This document shows, piece by piece, positions 44,892-55,372 of a DNA stretch of 64,000 nt. The stretch is from Kushneria sinocarnis. Lineage in GTDB: Bacteria > Pseudomonadota > Gammaproteobacteria > Pseudomonadales > Halomonadaceae. The DNA lies in the NCBI RefSeq assembly GCF_003633775.1, contig NZ_RBIN01000003.1, positions 124,001-188,000 on the forward strand. The letters are read 5' to 3'. The position numbers and the translations under genes are program-made. Every line of letters begins with the position of its first letter. Position 1 is the first letter of the stretch. Below the pieces are notes generated by a model that was not told where the DNA came from, did no database searches, and worked only from the letters and a program-made list of their open reading frames with translations.

Positions 44892-45473
44892 TCACGAGGC
44901 GTGATTCTGTTCTGCAAAATCCCAGTTGGCCAGCTGCCAGAACCCCTGCACGTACTTGTAGCGATCCATGCGGTAGTCGAGATAATAGGCATGCTCCCAC
45001 ATGTCGATCACCAGCAGGGGGATCAGACCGCGCATCAGGGGAGAGCTGGCATCGCTGATATTGACGATATCCAGCTGGGTGTCGGGCCGCCGGACCAGCC
45101 ACGTCCAGCCTGACTGGAAATGGGCCAGCGCACTGCGCTCGAAGATCTCCTGAAAGTTGTCGAAACTTCCCCATTGTCGGTCGATCGTTTCGGCCAGCCG
45201 CCCGCCGGGTGTTCCGCCTCCCCAGGGGGAAAGGCACTGCCACAGGAAGGCATGGTTCCAGGCCTGAGCGGCACAGGCCTGCACCTCGCCCTTGCCGGTC
45301 TGCATCAGTGCTTCGAGGGACTGGTGTTCCGTCGGCTTCCCTGCAGTCAGTTGATTGAGTCGTCGCAGCAGCTGGCGATGATAGAGTTCATGATGACTGT
45401 GCAGGTTTTCCTTTGAAATGCAGGGCTGCAATGCATCGTAAGCGTAGGGCAGTGGGGGAAGCTCGAACGCCAC
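44892..45473 (-). CDS. sodB: Iron-type superoxide dismutase with altered gateway residues
   Basis: A 193-residue Fe/Mn SOD-family protein that aligns without gaps to E. coli SodB at both ends (FELPPLPYAYDAL; FWQLANWDF). All four metal ligands are kept: His26, His73 (QAWNHAFLW), Asp and His of IDMWEHAYYLDY, and the Fe-type Gln69. The gateway residues His30 and Tyr34 (E. coli numbering), which control substrate entry and proton supply, are Tyr and Leu. Activity may be altered. It is convergent with the galU operon. Confidence 0.82.
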   Translation of the reverse strand: MAFELPPLPYAYDALQPCISKENLHSHHELYHRQLLRRLNQLTAGKPTEHQSLEALMQTGKGEVQACAAQAWNHAFLWQCLSPWGGGTPGGRLAETIDRQWGSFDNFQEIFERSALAHFQSGWTWLVRRPDTQLDIVNISDASSPLMRGLIPLLVIDMWEHAYYLDYRMDRYKYVQGFWQLANWDFAEQNHAS

Positions 45474-45729
45474 TGAGATCTCCGGCAGATGATAAACAAG
45501 GGAGTCGAAACGACCAGGTAGTAGCCGAGCCCAGCATATCAGGCTGCCGGGTCGAATGAACGCGCCCCGGCGTGCAGGCTGTATGCCATGTTGTCACGGG
45601 TTGTATCCCGGCACATGAGCGAACCGGGCTGGTCTCGAAGGTGGATTGCATCGTAGCATCTGGCCTGTAAGTGCCGATGGTCACTGCTCATGAGGCGCAT
45701 TGCAGCGCGAATCCGGATCCGGAAATCCC

Positions 45730-46512
45730 ATGTCTGATGACAGCTATCGTAACCCGCGGGCCATTGTCCCCGATCAGGAAGACCAATTGACAAGCCATCA
45801 CTCCGAATCGGCGCGATACGGTCGACAGCGCATGTCTGCATCACGGCGACGGCCGCTCTGGCCCCTGTATCTGCTGATCCTGCTGCTGGCGCTGGCATTA
45901 TGCGGCAGTATCTATATGGACTGGCAGGCACGTCAGCAGCTGCAGGACAGGCTGCATCACCAGGCCGGTACTCGCGCTGACCTTGATCAGCAGTTGAATC
46001 AGCTGACGCAGCAGGTCAAACAGCAGCGCCAGCAGCTGTCCAATCTCTCAGCGGCACTGCAGTCACGGCCCGAAGTAGCCCCCGAGGAGCTGCAACGCCT
46101 GCAGCAGGCCGGCACCCGGCGCGACGACACGCTTCAATCCCTGCAGCAATCCCAGCAGGCGCTGGACAAGAGCATTGCACAGCTGCGCCAGATCATGACG
46201 GGAAGACAGGAGGGCGTTCAGAAGCGTTTCAACGACCTGCAGGAGGGCATTTCGCAACTCTCCGAGGCGGCTTCCAGCCGCGATCAGCGACTGGATACCC
46301 TGAACGAGCGCCTGGGGCAGCAGCAATCGGCTCTCGAGCAGCTTGATCAGGAGTCATCACAACTGTCGACACTATCGGATCAGGTCAGCCAGCTTTCAGA
46401 GCGTAACCGAGAATTGAATCGGCAGATTGAGGGTCTGAAGCAGCGTCAGACTTCGCTTGAGGCGACTCAGGCCTCCATTCAGGATCTGATCAACAGCAGC
46501 GAAGTGGAATAG
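45730..46512 (+). CDS. Unrecognised membrane-anchored coiled-coil protein
   Basis: I do not recognise this family. The 260-residue product has a polar N-terminus (about 1-38), one transmembrane helix (LYLLILLLALALCGSIYM, about 46-64), then a long Gln/Leu/Ser-rich coiled coil to the end, arranged as helices separated near RPEVAPEE. Topology suggests that the coiled coil is periplasmic. CGGAAA precedes the ATG at 45730. It lies upstream of tamA on the same strand, and an envelope role is only a guess. Confidence 0.7.
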   Translation: MSDDSYRNPRAIVPDQEDQLTSHHSESARYGRQRMSASRRRPLWPLYLLILLLALALCGSIYMDWQARQQLQDRLHHQAGTRADLDQQLNQLTQQVKQQRQQLSNLSAALQSRPEVAPEELQRLQQAGTRRDDTLQSLQQSQQALDKSIAQLRQIMTGRQEGVQKRFNDLQEGISQLSEAASSRDQRLDTLNERLGQQQSALEQLDQESSQLSTLSDQVSQLSERNRELNRQIEGLKQRQTSLEATQASIQDLINSSEVE

Positions 46513-46559
46513 AAGCGGGAGAATGACATGAATGTGTGCTTGCCGACAGGAATGTCCCT

Positions 46560-48518
46560 GTGATTTTGCCGGTTACCGCTCGCAGAATTCCATTGATTCG
46601 CTCATGCAACAGCATCCGTTTGAAACAGAGGCCATTCTCGCAGCAGTGCACCCTGGCTGCGCTGGGCACGCTGATGAGTCTGCTGCCGGCGCAGGCGCTG
46701 GCCATTGAAGCCTCCGTCAGTGGTGTGTCGGGGGAGTTGAGCAGCAACGTGACCACCTGGCTGCAACCGGTGACGATTCCGAAAGGGGCGGAGACCGAGA
46801 GTTATGCCCCGGATGTGCGTCACCGGGTGACCGAGGCCCTTCGTGCGCTGGGGTACTATAACGCCGAAATTGCGCTGGCCTTCCGCAATCGGCAGCATGT
46901 TGATGTCACCATCAGGCGTGGCAAGCCGGTGCGCGTCAGGTCGCTTGATATCCGGATTCTGGGTGACGCTTCCACGGACGAAGCCTTTCAACAGGCGGTC
47001 GACAACAGTGCCCTGAGCCGCATGAAGGGCAAGGCACTGCATCATGCCGACTATGAAGCCCTGAAGTCACAACTGAGCTCACTGGCCCTGCAGAAGGGGT
47101 ATTTCGATGCCGGCTACCGCGCCAGCCGCATCGAAGTTCGGCCCTGGGAGAACAGTGCCCGCATAACGCTGGTGTTCGACAGTGGCAGGCGCTACCGTTT
47201 CGGCCAGATCCAGTTCTCGGGAAGCCAGATTCGCACCAGCCGACTGCGCAACATGGCCCCCTTTGAGCCCGGCGACTTTTACGATGCCGGCAAGCTGGCC
47301 ACTTATAACCAGCGCCTGAGCGCCTCGAACTGGTTTCGCAGTATCGGTGTGCAGCCACAGGTCGATCAGACCGGCAGGCAGGCGCCTTCCGGAGATGCTG
47401 AAGTAGCCGATCGTGCAGCTACCGGGAGATCGTCTGCGCGACGTGCTGACGGGCCGCCGGCGGATGGAGGGGGCGCAAGGCGCAACGAACCATCGCCGGC
47501 GTCCGATGTCTACCATGAGGTGGCCGCACAACAGCCACGGCAGGTGCCGATCAATGTGAATGTCATTCCGGCCGATCGCTACCAGTTCGAAACCGGTATC
47601 GGGTATGCCACCGACATAGGCCCCAGACTGCGCTTCTCGATGGATATGCCGTGGCTGAACGATCATGGCGACAGTCTGGTCAACGACCTGATCCTGTCCG
47701 GCCCGGAGCAGGAGTTCAGCGGCAAGTACAACATGCCACTGTCCAACCCCGAGCGTGGCAACTACAACATCCAGTACGGTTTCAGCAAAACCGACCAGGA
47801 TACCAGTGATACCAACAGCTTCGAGAGTTCGGTGCAGTTCGGGCGGCAGTGGAACTTCGAAAACGACTGGACCCAGAACGCCTATCTTCGTACAACCTAC
47901 GAGGATTTCAAACAGGGCAATGACAGTGGTACGGCGCTGCTGTTCGTACCCGGCATGAGCTGGAGCCATTCCCACACCGATGATCCTACCTTTCCGATGC
48001 ATGGCAACCGCCAGGATCTTCTGATCGAGGTGTCGGACAAGCGCTGGGGGTCTGACGTTACCTTTGCCCGGACGCGTCTTGATGCCCAGTGGATCGACAG
48101 CATCGGCCGCAACAACCGTTTCGTGGTTCGCGGTTCGGCAGGCGCGACCGCCACTTCCGAGTTCCATCAGATGCCACCGTCGTTGCGCTTCTTTACCGGC
48201 GGGGATCGTAGCGTGCGGGGCTACTCCTACGAGAGCCTGTCGCCCGAGGACAGTGATGGTGATCAGCTCGGTGGGCGCCAGCTGCTGGTCGGTTCGCTCG
48301 AGTACCAGCGCCGTATCGTCGGCCAGTGGTGGGGCGCTACCTTCCTTGATGCAGGTAACGCCTTCAATGACTGGTGGCCCGAATCGCTGAAAAAGAGTGT
48401 CGGCGCCGGTGTGCGATGGATTTCACCGGTGGGGCCGATTCGACTGGACATCGCCCATCCGCTTGATGACGAGGAGGAGTCTTGGCGTCTGCATTTCGGC
48501 ATCGGGCCAGAGTTCTGA
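46560..48518 (+). CDS. tamA: Translocation and assembly module subunit TamA
   Basis: An Omp85-family outer-membrane protein: signal peptide (KQRPFSQQCTLAALGTLM...ALA), three POTRA domains, and a 16-strand barrel ending in FGIGPEF, with the RGYSYESL motif of the VRGF type loop. Start is uncertain: GTG 46560 has AGGA at eight bases; TTG 46620 would begin the signal peptide directly; GTG 46536 is also open. An Arg/Ala/Gly/Pro-rich insertion of about 50 residues (47368-47545) interrupts POTRA3. tamB starts at the stop (TGATG). Confidence 0.9.
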   Translation: MILPVTARRIPLIRSCNSIRLKQRPFSQQCTLAALGTLMSLLPAQALAIEASVSGVSGELSSNVTTWLQPVTIPKGAETESYAPDVRHRVTEALRALGYYNAEIALAFRNRQHVDVTIRRGKPVRVRSLDIRILGDASTDEAFQQAVDNSALSRMKGKALHHADYEALKSQLSSLALQKGYFDAGYRASRIEVRPWENSARITLVFDSGRRYRFGQIQFSGSQIRTSRLRNMAPFEPGDFYDAGKLATYNQRLSASNWFRSIGVQPQVDQTGRQAPSGDAEVADRAATGRSSARRADGPPADGGGARRNEPSPASDVYHEVAAQQPRQVPINVNVIPADRYQFETGIGYATDIGPRLRFSMDMPWLNDHGDSLVNDLILSGPEQEFSGKYNMPLSNPERGNYNIQYGFSKTDQDTSDTNSFESSVQFGRQWNFENDWTQNAYLRTTYEDFKQGNDSGTALLFVPGMSWSHSHTDDPTFPMHGNRQDLLIEVSDKRWGSDVTFARTRLDAQWIDSIGRNNRFVVRGSAGATATSEFHQMPPSLRFFTGGDRSVRGYSYESLSPEDSDGDQLGGRQLLVGSLEYQRRIVGQWWGATFLDAGNAFNDWWPESLKKSVGAGVRWISPVGPIRLDIAHPLDDEEESWRLHFGIGPEF

Positions 48519-51500
48519 TGTGGCTACCGCGTTTCATCTTCTGGCTGGTGGCATGGCTGATCGCCGTCGTCATGATCGTATCGGGTCTGGCGCTCTCGCC
48601 ATGGGGCACCCACTGGCTGCTTGATCAGGCCCAGTCACGCGATCTTGTCCGTTTCGATAGCGTTACGGGGGCCCCGCTGGATGATTTTCACATCCGTGGT
48701 CTGCATATCGCACTGCCCAGCCTGACGCTGGACGCTGCAGAGTTCGAACTGAGCTGGGCCAGTGATTGCCTCTATCGGGGGCGACTGTGCATTGATCAGC
48801 TTCAGACCAGAGGGGTTCGGGTCAAGCTGCACCAGAGCACGCAGCAGACGCCGCCCGAATCACCGGAAGCAGGCAGTGGCATGCCGCAGATTGCCACGCC
48901 TGTGCCGATTGAATTGCGTCATCTGGCGCTGGATGACGTGGCGGTTGTGCTGCCGGATGGCACCCGTGCGGGCTGGCAGAGCCTGCACGGCTCTGCCAGT
49001 TTCAGTGGCAACCAGCTGATGCTGGGCAGTACCCGCTGGCAGTCGCCCTGGGTCAGGCTACCGACGATTGCCACGCTGGATATTCCCGATCCGCTGGCCG
49101 GCGATGTGGACGTGCGTACGGCACGCCGGGTGACTGACCCCGATATCGTGACGCTGAAGGCCATCGAAGCGGCTCGTGAGGTGGGAGCTTCATCGTCCGA
49201 TGGTCGGAGCGGTGGCATGATCGACCAGCTGGCCGAGCAGGCGGCACGTGCTTCGATCATCGAGCAGAGTGCACTGGCGCCGGGGATAATCGATCTGGAG
49301 ACCTCTGAGGGGAGTCGATCGGCTACCCCGGAGAGTCCACTGCTGGCTGCCCTGCTGAAAGGCCAGGGGCCGGCCAACCCGCTGGCAGCCCTGATCGGAC
49401 AGACCGATGAGCAGGGCCGGGTCGTCATGCCGACGGTTCATCTGCCCCTCGATGTCGAAATTCCCGATTTCGTCATCAATGATTTTCGCCTCACTGGCAG
49501 CACGCCGCTGCAGGTTGATCAGCTGCGTCTGTCAGCCCGTGCCCGGGATGATCATGTCGAGCTCTCCGAGCTGAGCATCGATTCTCCTGATGGCCGAGTG
49601 CGGCTGTCGGCGGCCGCTACCCTGTCGCAGGACTATCCACTCTCCCTGTCACTGGATGCCGATGTTCAGCGGGGCCCACTTGGCCGGGAGCAGGTCGCGC
49701 TCCGCGTGGATGGCTCGCTGAGTCAGCTGGCGCTGCAGCTCAAGGCCTCCGGGAGTATCAAAGCGACCCTGAACGCCAGCGCCGATGTACTGGCCCGCGA
49801 ACTGCCACTGGAGCTGCATCTGGATTCGCCAGCGCTGCGCTGGCCCCTCGAGGGCAGTGACGCCACGGCCTATCAGCTGCGTGATCTCGATTTCGATGTG
49901 ACCGGCAGCCTTGCCGATTACCAGCTGCAATTGAGCACCCGGGCACGCGGGCCAGCCTTCCACCCCCTGCAGCTCGCCCTGCAGGGCACGGGAGACATAC
50001 GGCACTTTCAGTGGTCGACGCTGCGAGTGACCACGAGCCGCGGCGGGACGCTGAGCAGTAACGGCACGCTCAGCTGGGCACCGGATATCAAGGCCCGGCT
50101 TGAGCTGGCACTCGATCAGTTCCGTCTGCAGGAGGTAACCGATCAGGTCACGGGCACGCTCAATGGCAAACTCGCCGGGCGCTTTGAGAAATCCGGCAGT
50201 GACTGGTCGCTGGCTGTGCCGAATCTGGCCATCACGGGCACGCTGCAGGATCGCCAGCTGTCACTGCAGGCCCGGCTGGACGGTAACAGCGATATGGTCT
50301 GGCATATCCGACAGCTGGACCTGCGCCAGGGCCGCAACCGTATTCGGGCCAGTGGCGAGGTGACGGATCGCCTCGCGCTCGGTGCCGAGATCGATGCCCC
50401 ACAGCTGCACACCATTCTGCCCCAGCTGGGCGGCAGCCTGAGCGGTCGCCTGCGACTGGATGGGACGCTCGAACAGCCCGATGCCGAGATTGACCTGAAC
50501 GGTCGCAACGTTCACTACGCTGCCAATCGCGTCGGACAGCTTTCATTGCAGGCCGAGAGCAGCGGGCTTGAGGACCCTCGCGTTGATCTGGAGCTGGAGG
50601 CCAGTGCCATTGAAGCGGCCGGCCAGCAGATTCAACAACTGGGTGTGACACTGACCGGACGGCTCAGTCAGCATCAGCTGACGCTGGAGGCGGCCGGGGG
50701 GGAAGCCCTGCCGCTGCGAGAGGCGAGGTTGGCACTGAATGGCGGCTTTGACCGTGCCACGCAGCGTTACCGGGGGCAACTGACACGTCTGTCCGCGGAC
50801 ACTCGTCAGGCCGGTCTGCTGACGCTGGATGAGGCACTGGCATTCAGCGCCGATGCAGGTGCCGGTCGGATCACGGCGCAGCCGTTCTGCATTGTCCGCC
50901 AGCAGGGAGGGCGTCTGTGCTCGACCCGTGAGCTGCAGGCCAGTGCCGAGTCGGGCGAGGCGGCGCTTGCGCTGCAGGACATGCCTCTGGCACCGATCAA
51001 CGAGTATCTGCCGGAACCATGGCAGCTCAGTGGCAGCAGCGATGCAAACCTCAATGCCGACTGGTCACAGGGAGGGGCACAGTGGCAGGCCGACCTGCAG
51101 CTGAACGGCAATGCTGCCATACAGGGCAGAGACGCCCGGGGTAACCCGCTCTCACTGCCACGGCTCGATCTGACCCTCGAAGCACAGGCTTCGCCCGATG
51201 CTGCCGAAGCACAGCTCGATCTGGCACTCAATGATGCCGGCACGCTACGTCTGCAGGCCCGGGTCGACAATCCGCTGGGCGACCGTCGGATCAGTGGTCG
51301 CCTGCAGGTCAATGATGTGATCCTGTCGCCCTATCGACCGCTGGCTGCGGGGCTGGAGCAGCTCAACGGTGCACTTGACGGTGATATCTCCCTCTCGGGG
51401 ACCCTGCGCCAGCCGCTGCTGAATGGTAACCTGGTGCTTTCGAATGTACGTGCCAGTGGATCACAGCTTCCCGTCAGTCTGAATGACGCCCGGGTAGCAC

Positions 51501-52675
51501 TGAACCTTCAGGGCAGTCAGGGGGCGCTCGAAGGGTATCTTGATGCCGGAGAGGCTCGCTGGACGCTGGCAGGTAACGCCAGCTGGCCCACCACCGCAGA
51601 GTGGCAGGCGCAGCTGGCGCTGAATGGCGGCAACTCCCCGCTTCAGATCGCGTTGCCGGAATATGGCCGGCTGCGGGTGGCGCCGCGCATCAATATCGCC
51701 GCTGACCCATCACGGCTCGACATCGGCGGGCGCATTCGGGTCCCATGGGCAAGGCTTGAAATCAGTCAGGTGCCGGCTTCGGCGATCAAGCCATCCTCCG
51801 ATGCGGTCATCATTACGCGTGAAGAGGATGAGGCCGCCCGTCGCGGGGCAACCGGTGAAAACTCCGAAACGCCGGATTGGGCCACCACCGGCGCCCAGTC
51901 GCTGGAAGAGGCCGGCATGGCCGTCAACATCGATGTCGGCGTGGTCATCGGCGATGACGTCCATCTGGAGGCCTATGGTCTGGAAACCAATCTGGAAGGC
52001 ACACTCAATGTGCGGCAGAATGCCGGAGCACTGCAGGTGTTCGGCGATGTCTCGCTGGTTGATGGCCGCTTCCGTTCCTTCAGTCAGGACCTGGTGATCC
52101 GTCAGGGCAAGGTCATCTTCAGTGGCCCGCCAGCACAGCCCTATCTGCAGTTCGAGGCCATTCGCAATCCGGAAAACACCGAGGACGATGTGATTGCCGG
52201 GCTTCGTGTCAACGGTGCGGCCACGGCCCCCGAGCTGCAGATCTTCTCCGAGCCGGCCATGGACGAATCCAGCGCGCTTTCGTACCTGCTGCGGGGGCGA
52301 GCGCCCGATGCCGAAGGAGGTTCCAGCAGCGATGCCCTGACCTCGGCACTGGTAGGACTGTCACTCTCGCGCAGTGGCAGGGCCATCGGTGCGCTGGGGG
52401 AAACCTTCGGCGTGCAGGACCTCTCGCTGGAGAGCAGTGGCAGCGGTGAAGACAGCCAGGTGATGGTCAGTGGTTATCTCTTTGACCGTCTCCGGATCAG
52501 CTATGGGGTGGGACTGTTTTCGCCCATTGCCGAGCTGACCCTGCGCTACAAGCTGGTACAGGATCTATATCTGCAGGCAGTCTCCGGGGCCAACCAGGCA
52601 CTGGACCTTTTGTATACCTTCAGCCTCGGACATACCAGGGCGCGGGATATTCGACAACCTAACCACCAGGATTAG
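48518..52675 (+). CDS. tamB: Translocation and assembly module subunit TamB
   Basis: A 1385-residue inner-membrane-anchored periplasmic protein of the AsmA-like bridge family that, with TamA, serves outer-membrane protein assembly and phospholipid transport. An N-terminal transmembrane helix (about 4-28) is followed by a long beta-rich groove and the C-terminal DUF490/TamB domain (about 1050-1385, including the [12 protein letters not shown] and [12 protein letters not shown] segments). The ATG at 48518 overlaps the tamA stop. Length is in the usual range for TamB. Confidence 0.93.
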   Translation: MWLPRFIFWLVAWLIAVVMIVSGLALSPWGTHWLLDQAQSRDLVRFDSVTGAPLDDFHIRGLHIALPSLTLDAAEFELSWASDCLYRGRLCIDQLQTRGVRVKLHQSTQQTPPESPEAGSGMPQIATPVPIELRHLALDDVAVVLPDGTRAGWQSLHGSASFSGNQLMLGSTRWQSPWVRLPTIATLDIPDPLAGDVDVRTARRVTDPDIVTLKAIEAAREVGASSSDGRSGGMIDQLAEQAARASIIEQSALAPGIIDLETSEGSRSATPESPLLAALLKGQGPANPLAALIGQTDEQGRVVMPTVHLPLDVEIPDFVINDFRLTGSTPLQVDQLRLSARARDDHVELSELSIDSPDGRVRLSAAATLSQDYPLSLSLDADVQRGPLGREQVALRVDGSLSQLALQLKASGSIKATLNASADVLARELPLELHLDSPALRWPLEGSDATAYQLRDLDFDVTGSLADYQLQLSTRARGPAFHPLQLALQGTGDIRHFQWSTLRVTTSRGGTLSSNGTLSWAPDIKARLELALDQFRLQEVTDQVTGTLNGKLAGRFEKSGSDWSLAVPNLAITGTLQDRQLSLQARLDGNSDMVWHIRQLDLRQGRNRIRASGEVTDRLALGAEIDAPQLHTILPQLGGSLSGRLRLDGTLEQPDAEIDLNGRNVHYAANRVGQLSLQAESSGLEDPRVDLELEASAIEAAGQQIQQLGVTLTGRLSQHQLTLEAAGGEALPLREARLALNGGFDRATQRYRGQLTRLSADTRQAGLLTLDEALAFSADAGAGRITAQPFCIVRQQGGRLCSTRELQASAESGEAALALQDMPLAPINEYLPEPWQLSGSSDANLNADWSQGGAQWQADLQLNGNAAIQGRDARGNPLSLPRLDLTLEAQASPDAAEAQLDLALNDAGTLRLQARVDNPLGDRRISGRLQVNDVILSPYRPLAAGLEQLNGALDGDISLSGTLRQPLLNGNLVLSNVRASGSQLPVSLNDARVALNLQGSQGALEGYLDAGEARWTLAGNASWPTTAEWQAQLALNGGNSPLQIALPEYGRLRVAPRINIAADPSRLDIGGRIRVPWARLEISQVPASAIKPSSDAVIITREEDEAARRGATGENSETPDWATTGAQSLEEAGMAVNIDVGVVIGDDVHLEAYGLETNLEGTLNVRQNAGALQVFGDVSLVDGRFRSFSQDLVIRQGKVIFSGPPAQPYLQFEAIRNPENTEDDVIAGLRVNGAATAPELQIFSEPAMDESSALSYLLRGRAPDAEGGSSSDALTSALVGLSLSRSGRAIGALGETFGVQDLSLESSGSGEDSQVMVSGYLFDRLRISYGVGLFSPIAELTLRYKLVQDLYLQAVSGANQALDLLYTFSLGHTRARDIRQPNHQD

Positions 52676-52698
52676 TCATTCTCCGGGAGGACCGAGTT

Positions 52699-53334
52699 AT
52701 GCTGGGAAGAGAAAACACTCGATTGCCCGATGCCGATCAGGCACTTCCGGGCCGTGAACGGCCGGTCGAGATCAGCGGCGAACATCATGTCACGGGGCAC
52801 GCCATCGTGCCGCCGTTCCCTGATGGCAGCGAGGAACTGGTGCTGGGCATGGGCTGCTTCTGGGGCGCCGAACGGTTGTTCTGGTCGCTCCCCGGAGTGC
52901 ATGCCACTGCCGCGGGTTATGCCGGTGGTACCACGCCCAACCCCACCTACGAAGAGGTCTGCTCGGGCAGGACCGGGCATGCCGAAGTCGTGCGTATCAT
53001 CTATGACCCGACCGTCATCGGTACCCCGGAGCTGTTGCGCCTGTTCTGGGAGTCGCATGATCCGACCCAGGGCATGCGTCAGGGCAATGATGTCGGCAGC
53101 CAGTACCGTTCGATGATCCTGACCACCAGCCCGGCCCAGCGTCAGCTGGTTGAACAGAGCCGGGATGAATACGCTCGGGCGCTTGAAGCCAGTGGTCGCG
53201 GCCCCGTCACCACCGAAATTGTCGATCTCGGCAGCTTCTATTACGCGGAGGAGTATCACCAGCAGTATCTGAGCAAGAATCCCGCCGGCTATTGCGGGCT
53301 GCGCGGCACCGGGGTCAGCTGCCCGATCTTCTGA
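52699..53334 (+). CDS. msrA: Peptide methionine-S-sulfoxide reductase
   Basis: A 211-residue repair enzyme reducing methionine S-sulfoxides. The active site is GMGCFWGAE (catalytic Cys about 53), and the resolving cysteines are in [12 protein letters not shown] at the C-terminus. The N-terminal extension of about 45 residues corresponds to the E. coli MsrA form. It lies 23 bases after tamB, and is convergent with yheT. Confidence 0.94.
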   Translation: MLGRENTRLPDADQALPGRERPVEISGEHHVTGHAIVPPFPDGSEELVLGMGCFWGAERLFWSLPGVHATAAGYAGGTTPNPTYEEVCSGRTGHAEVVRIIYDPTVIGTPELLRLFWESHDPTQGMRQGNDVGSQYRSMILTTSPAQRQLVEQSRDEYARALEASGRGPVTTEIVDLGSFYYAEEYHQQYLSKNPAGYCGLRGTGVSCPIF

Positions 53335-53360
53335 ATGGCGGCTGGGCTCGAGGAGTCCGC

Positions 53361-54380
53361 TCAGGCGCGGGGCATGCTGCGATCCAGCGCGGTCAGGGAG
53401 GGGACGCAGGACCAGGCCTTGAGCTGCTCGCTCACGCGCCGGGCCAGCCACGATCGCAGCAGGCCGCCGCGCCGCTCCACGAAGCCGACATGACCACCAT
53501 GCTCGGCTATTTCGACCCGCACGCAGGTGGATGGCGTGGGCAGGCGGGTAAACATCTGGCGTGGCATGAAGGGATCATCCTCGGCATGCAGAACCAGGGT
53601 CGGCAGCTCGATCCGATCAAGCCAGCGTCCGGCCGAAGCCCGCTGATAGTAATCGGTGGCTGATTCAAAACCGTTCAGCGGGGCCGTGATCTCATTGTCC
53701 CACGCCCAGAAGGTATCCAGGCGGCGATGCCTGGAGTTGGCCAGCTCGACCGGAGAGGATTGGCTCGGTTCGAGAGACGTCAGCCTGTGCCTCAGTCTCG
53801 CCAGCATATGACGCTGATAGACCCGGGCAAAACCGATGTTCAGGGCATCGGCGGAGGCAGCCAGATCGAGGGGTGGGCAAATGGCAATGGCGCCCGCCAG
53901 ATCCAGCCCATCGCCTCCCTGTTCGCCTGCCAGTTTCAGCAGCATGTTGCCACCCAGTGAAACGCCGATGGCGATCTTGAGTGCATTCGGATAGCGCCTG
54001 GCCAGCTGACTGATGACCCAGTAGGCGTCGGCTGTTTCACCGGCATGATACGTGCGAGGTCCGCGGTGGGGGACCTTGCCGCATCCCCGGAAATGCATGA
54101 GTACGGCGCGCCAGCCCATGCGGGTAACGCTCGACAACAGGGCCCGAATACGCGGAGAGCGTACCGAGGACGCCAGCCCGTGGAAGATGATGCAGATCGG
54201 TGCATGCGGGTCTGGCGGGGCAGGCAGCGCCCAGCTCAGTTCGACGAAGTCGCCGTCGGGCAGATTGATCAGCTCGGTTTCACTGCGCAGTGAGGCGCGC
54301 GGCATCAGCTGCGGCAGCAGGGTCTGAACATGCGGGTTGCTCAGACCATGAGGGGCGTGAAAATCGGCAGTGAACAGCAT
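53361..54380 (-). CDS. yheT: Alpha/beta hydrolase, YheT family
   Basis: A 339-residue esterase-like protein of the COG0429 family. The nucleophile elbow is GVSLGGN (Ser about 144), the acid lies in LHAEDDPF and the base is in EHGGHVGF. FHGL and the HFRGCG segment (oxyanion region) complete the fold. Family substrates are unknown; some members hydrolyse short acyl esters. Confidence 0.86.
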   Translation of the reverse strand: MLFTADFHAPHGLSNPHVQTLLPQLMPRASLRSETELINLPDGDFVELSWALPAPPDPHAPICIIFHGLASSVRSPRIRALLSSVTRMGWRAVLMHFRGCGKVPHRGPRTYHAGETADAYWVISQLARRYPNALKIAIGVSLGGNMLLKLAGEQGGDGLDLAGAIAICPPLDLAASADALNIGFARVYQRHMLARLRHRLTSLEPSQSSPVELANSRHRRLDTFWAWDNEITAPLNGFESATDYYQRASAGRWLDRIELPTLVLHAEDDPFMPRQMFTRLPTPSTCVRVEIAEHGGHVGFVERRGGLLRSWLARRVSEQLKAWSCVPSLTALDRSMPRA

Positions 54381-54455
54381 GTGGAATCCGGACGACTCTT
54401 CAGAGTACCCGATTGCGAAAGGACCCGAACGATTTATTCGTCATGCACCAGCCAT

Positions 54456-54486
54456 GACAGCGATAACGCCTTCCGTTATCGCTGTC
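54456..54486. terminator. Perfect 13-bp hairpin downstream of carbonic anhydrase gene
   Basis: GACAGCGATAACG (54456-54468) pairs exactly with 54474-54486 around a 5-base loop, 36 bases after the leftward can gene and before yheT. There is no U-run. It probably ends the can transcript or shields its 3' end. Confidence 0.55.
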
Positions 54487-54521
54487 CGGCGCTCATGAAT
54501 CAAGCCTGCCTTTGGTGAAGA

Positions 54522-55181
54522 TCACTCGGTCAGACTCTCGATCTGCCACAACCGTGCCGCCTGCTGCTGATCATGCACGCTGCATTCCAGATCGTGAATG
54601 GAGCCATCCGCCAGGCTGTAGCACCAGCCGTGTACAGCGACCGACTGGCCTCGCTGCCAGGCACGCTGCAGGATGCGGGTAGAACACAGGCTGTGTACCT
54701 GGGCCTTGACGTTCAGTTCGCACATGCGATCGATACGCTCGTTCATGGGCAGCGGTGACAGCTGTTCATGATGGCGATGGTACAGCGCCCGTATCGAATG
54801 CAGCCAGTAGTCCACCAGGCCGTTATCCTGGTCATCGTCGGCCAGCGCGGCCCTTACGCCACCACAGCCGTAATGACCCACGATCATGATGTGACGGACC
54901 TTCAGCACATCAACGGCAAACTCCACCACGGAGAGGGCGTTCATGTCATTGTGGTGCAGAATGTTGGCGACATTGCGATGCACGAAGACCTCACCCGGTG
55001 GGAGGTCAATGATCTGGTTGGCCGGTACCCGACTGTCGGAGCAGCCGATCCAGAGATAGTCGGGGTTCTGCTGGCTCGACAGGCGACTGAAGAATTCGGG
55101 ATCTTCGGCCTGCATGGCCTCGGACCAGCGGCGGTTCTGATCCAGCAGCTGTTGGATATCAGGGTCGTCGGAATGATGCAT
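54522..55181 (-). CDS. can: Beta-carbonic anhydrase
   Basis: A zinc enzyme (219 residues) interconverting CO2 and bicarbonate. Zinc ligands are in IGCSDSRVP (Cys42, Asp44/Arg46 dyad) and VGHYGCGGV (His, Cys). The sequence matches E. coli Can (CynT2/YadF) over the full length. Bicarbonate supply supports biosynthetic carboxylations. Confidence 0.95.
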   Translation of the reverse strand: MHHSDDPDIQQLLDQNRRWSEAMQAEDPEFFSRLSSQQNPDYLWIGCSDSRVPANQIIDLPPGEVFVHRNVANILHHNDMNALSVVEFAVDVLKVRHIMIVGHYGCGGVRAALADDDQDNGLVDYWLHSIRALYHRHHEQLSPLPMNERIDRMCELNVKAQVHSLCSTRILQRAWQRGQSVAVHGWCYSLADGSIHDLECSVHDQQQAARLWQIESLTE

Positions 55182-55372
55182 GGGACTGGAACTGTGCTCC
55201 GCTACGGCATATGACGTCAGCTACTATCATCCGACCGCATCGATGCGTCAAGGCTGCTCCCGCAACGCGGTGTGCCCTGATAAAATGGTTGTATTGTATT
55301 TTGTCTCCGTTTTTGAACGCGACGGAGGCACATCTGTCCATGACTGCATTCAATTTATAGCGGGAGATCAGC

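Noticed and set aside
45474-45729. Short frames in the gap between the SOD gene and the coiled-coil gene
   Set aside because: None has a ribosome-binding site or recognisable product; I see only the divergent promoter region.
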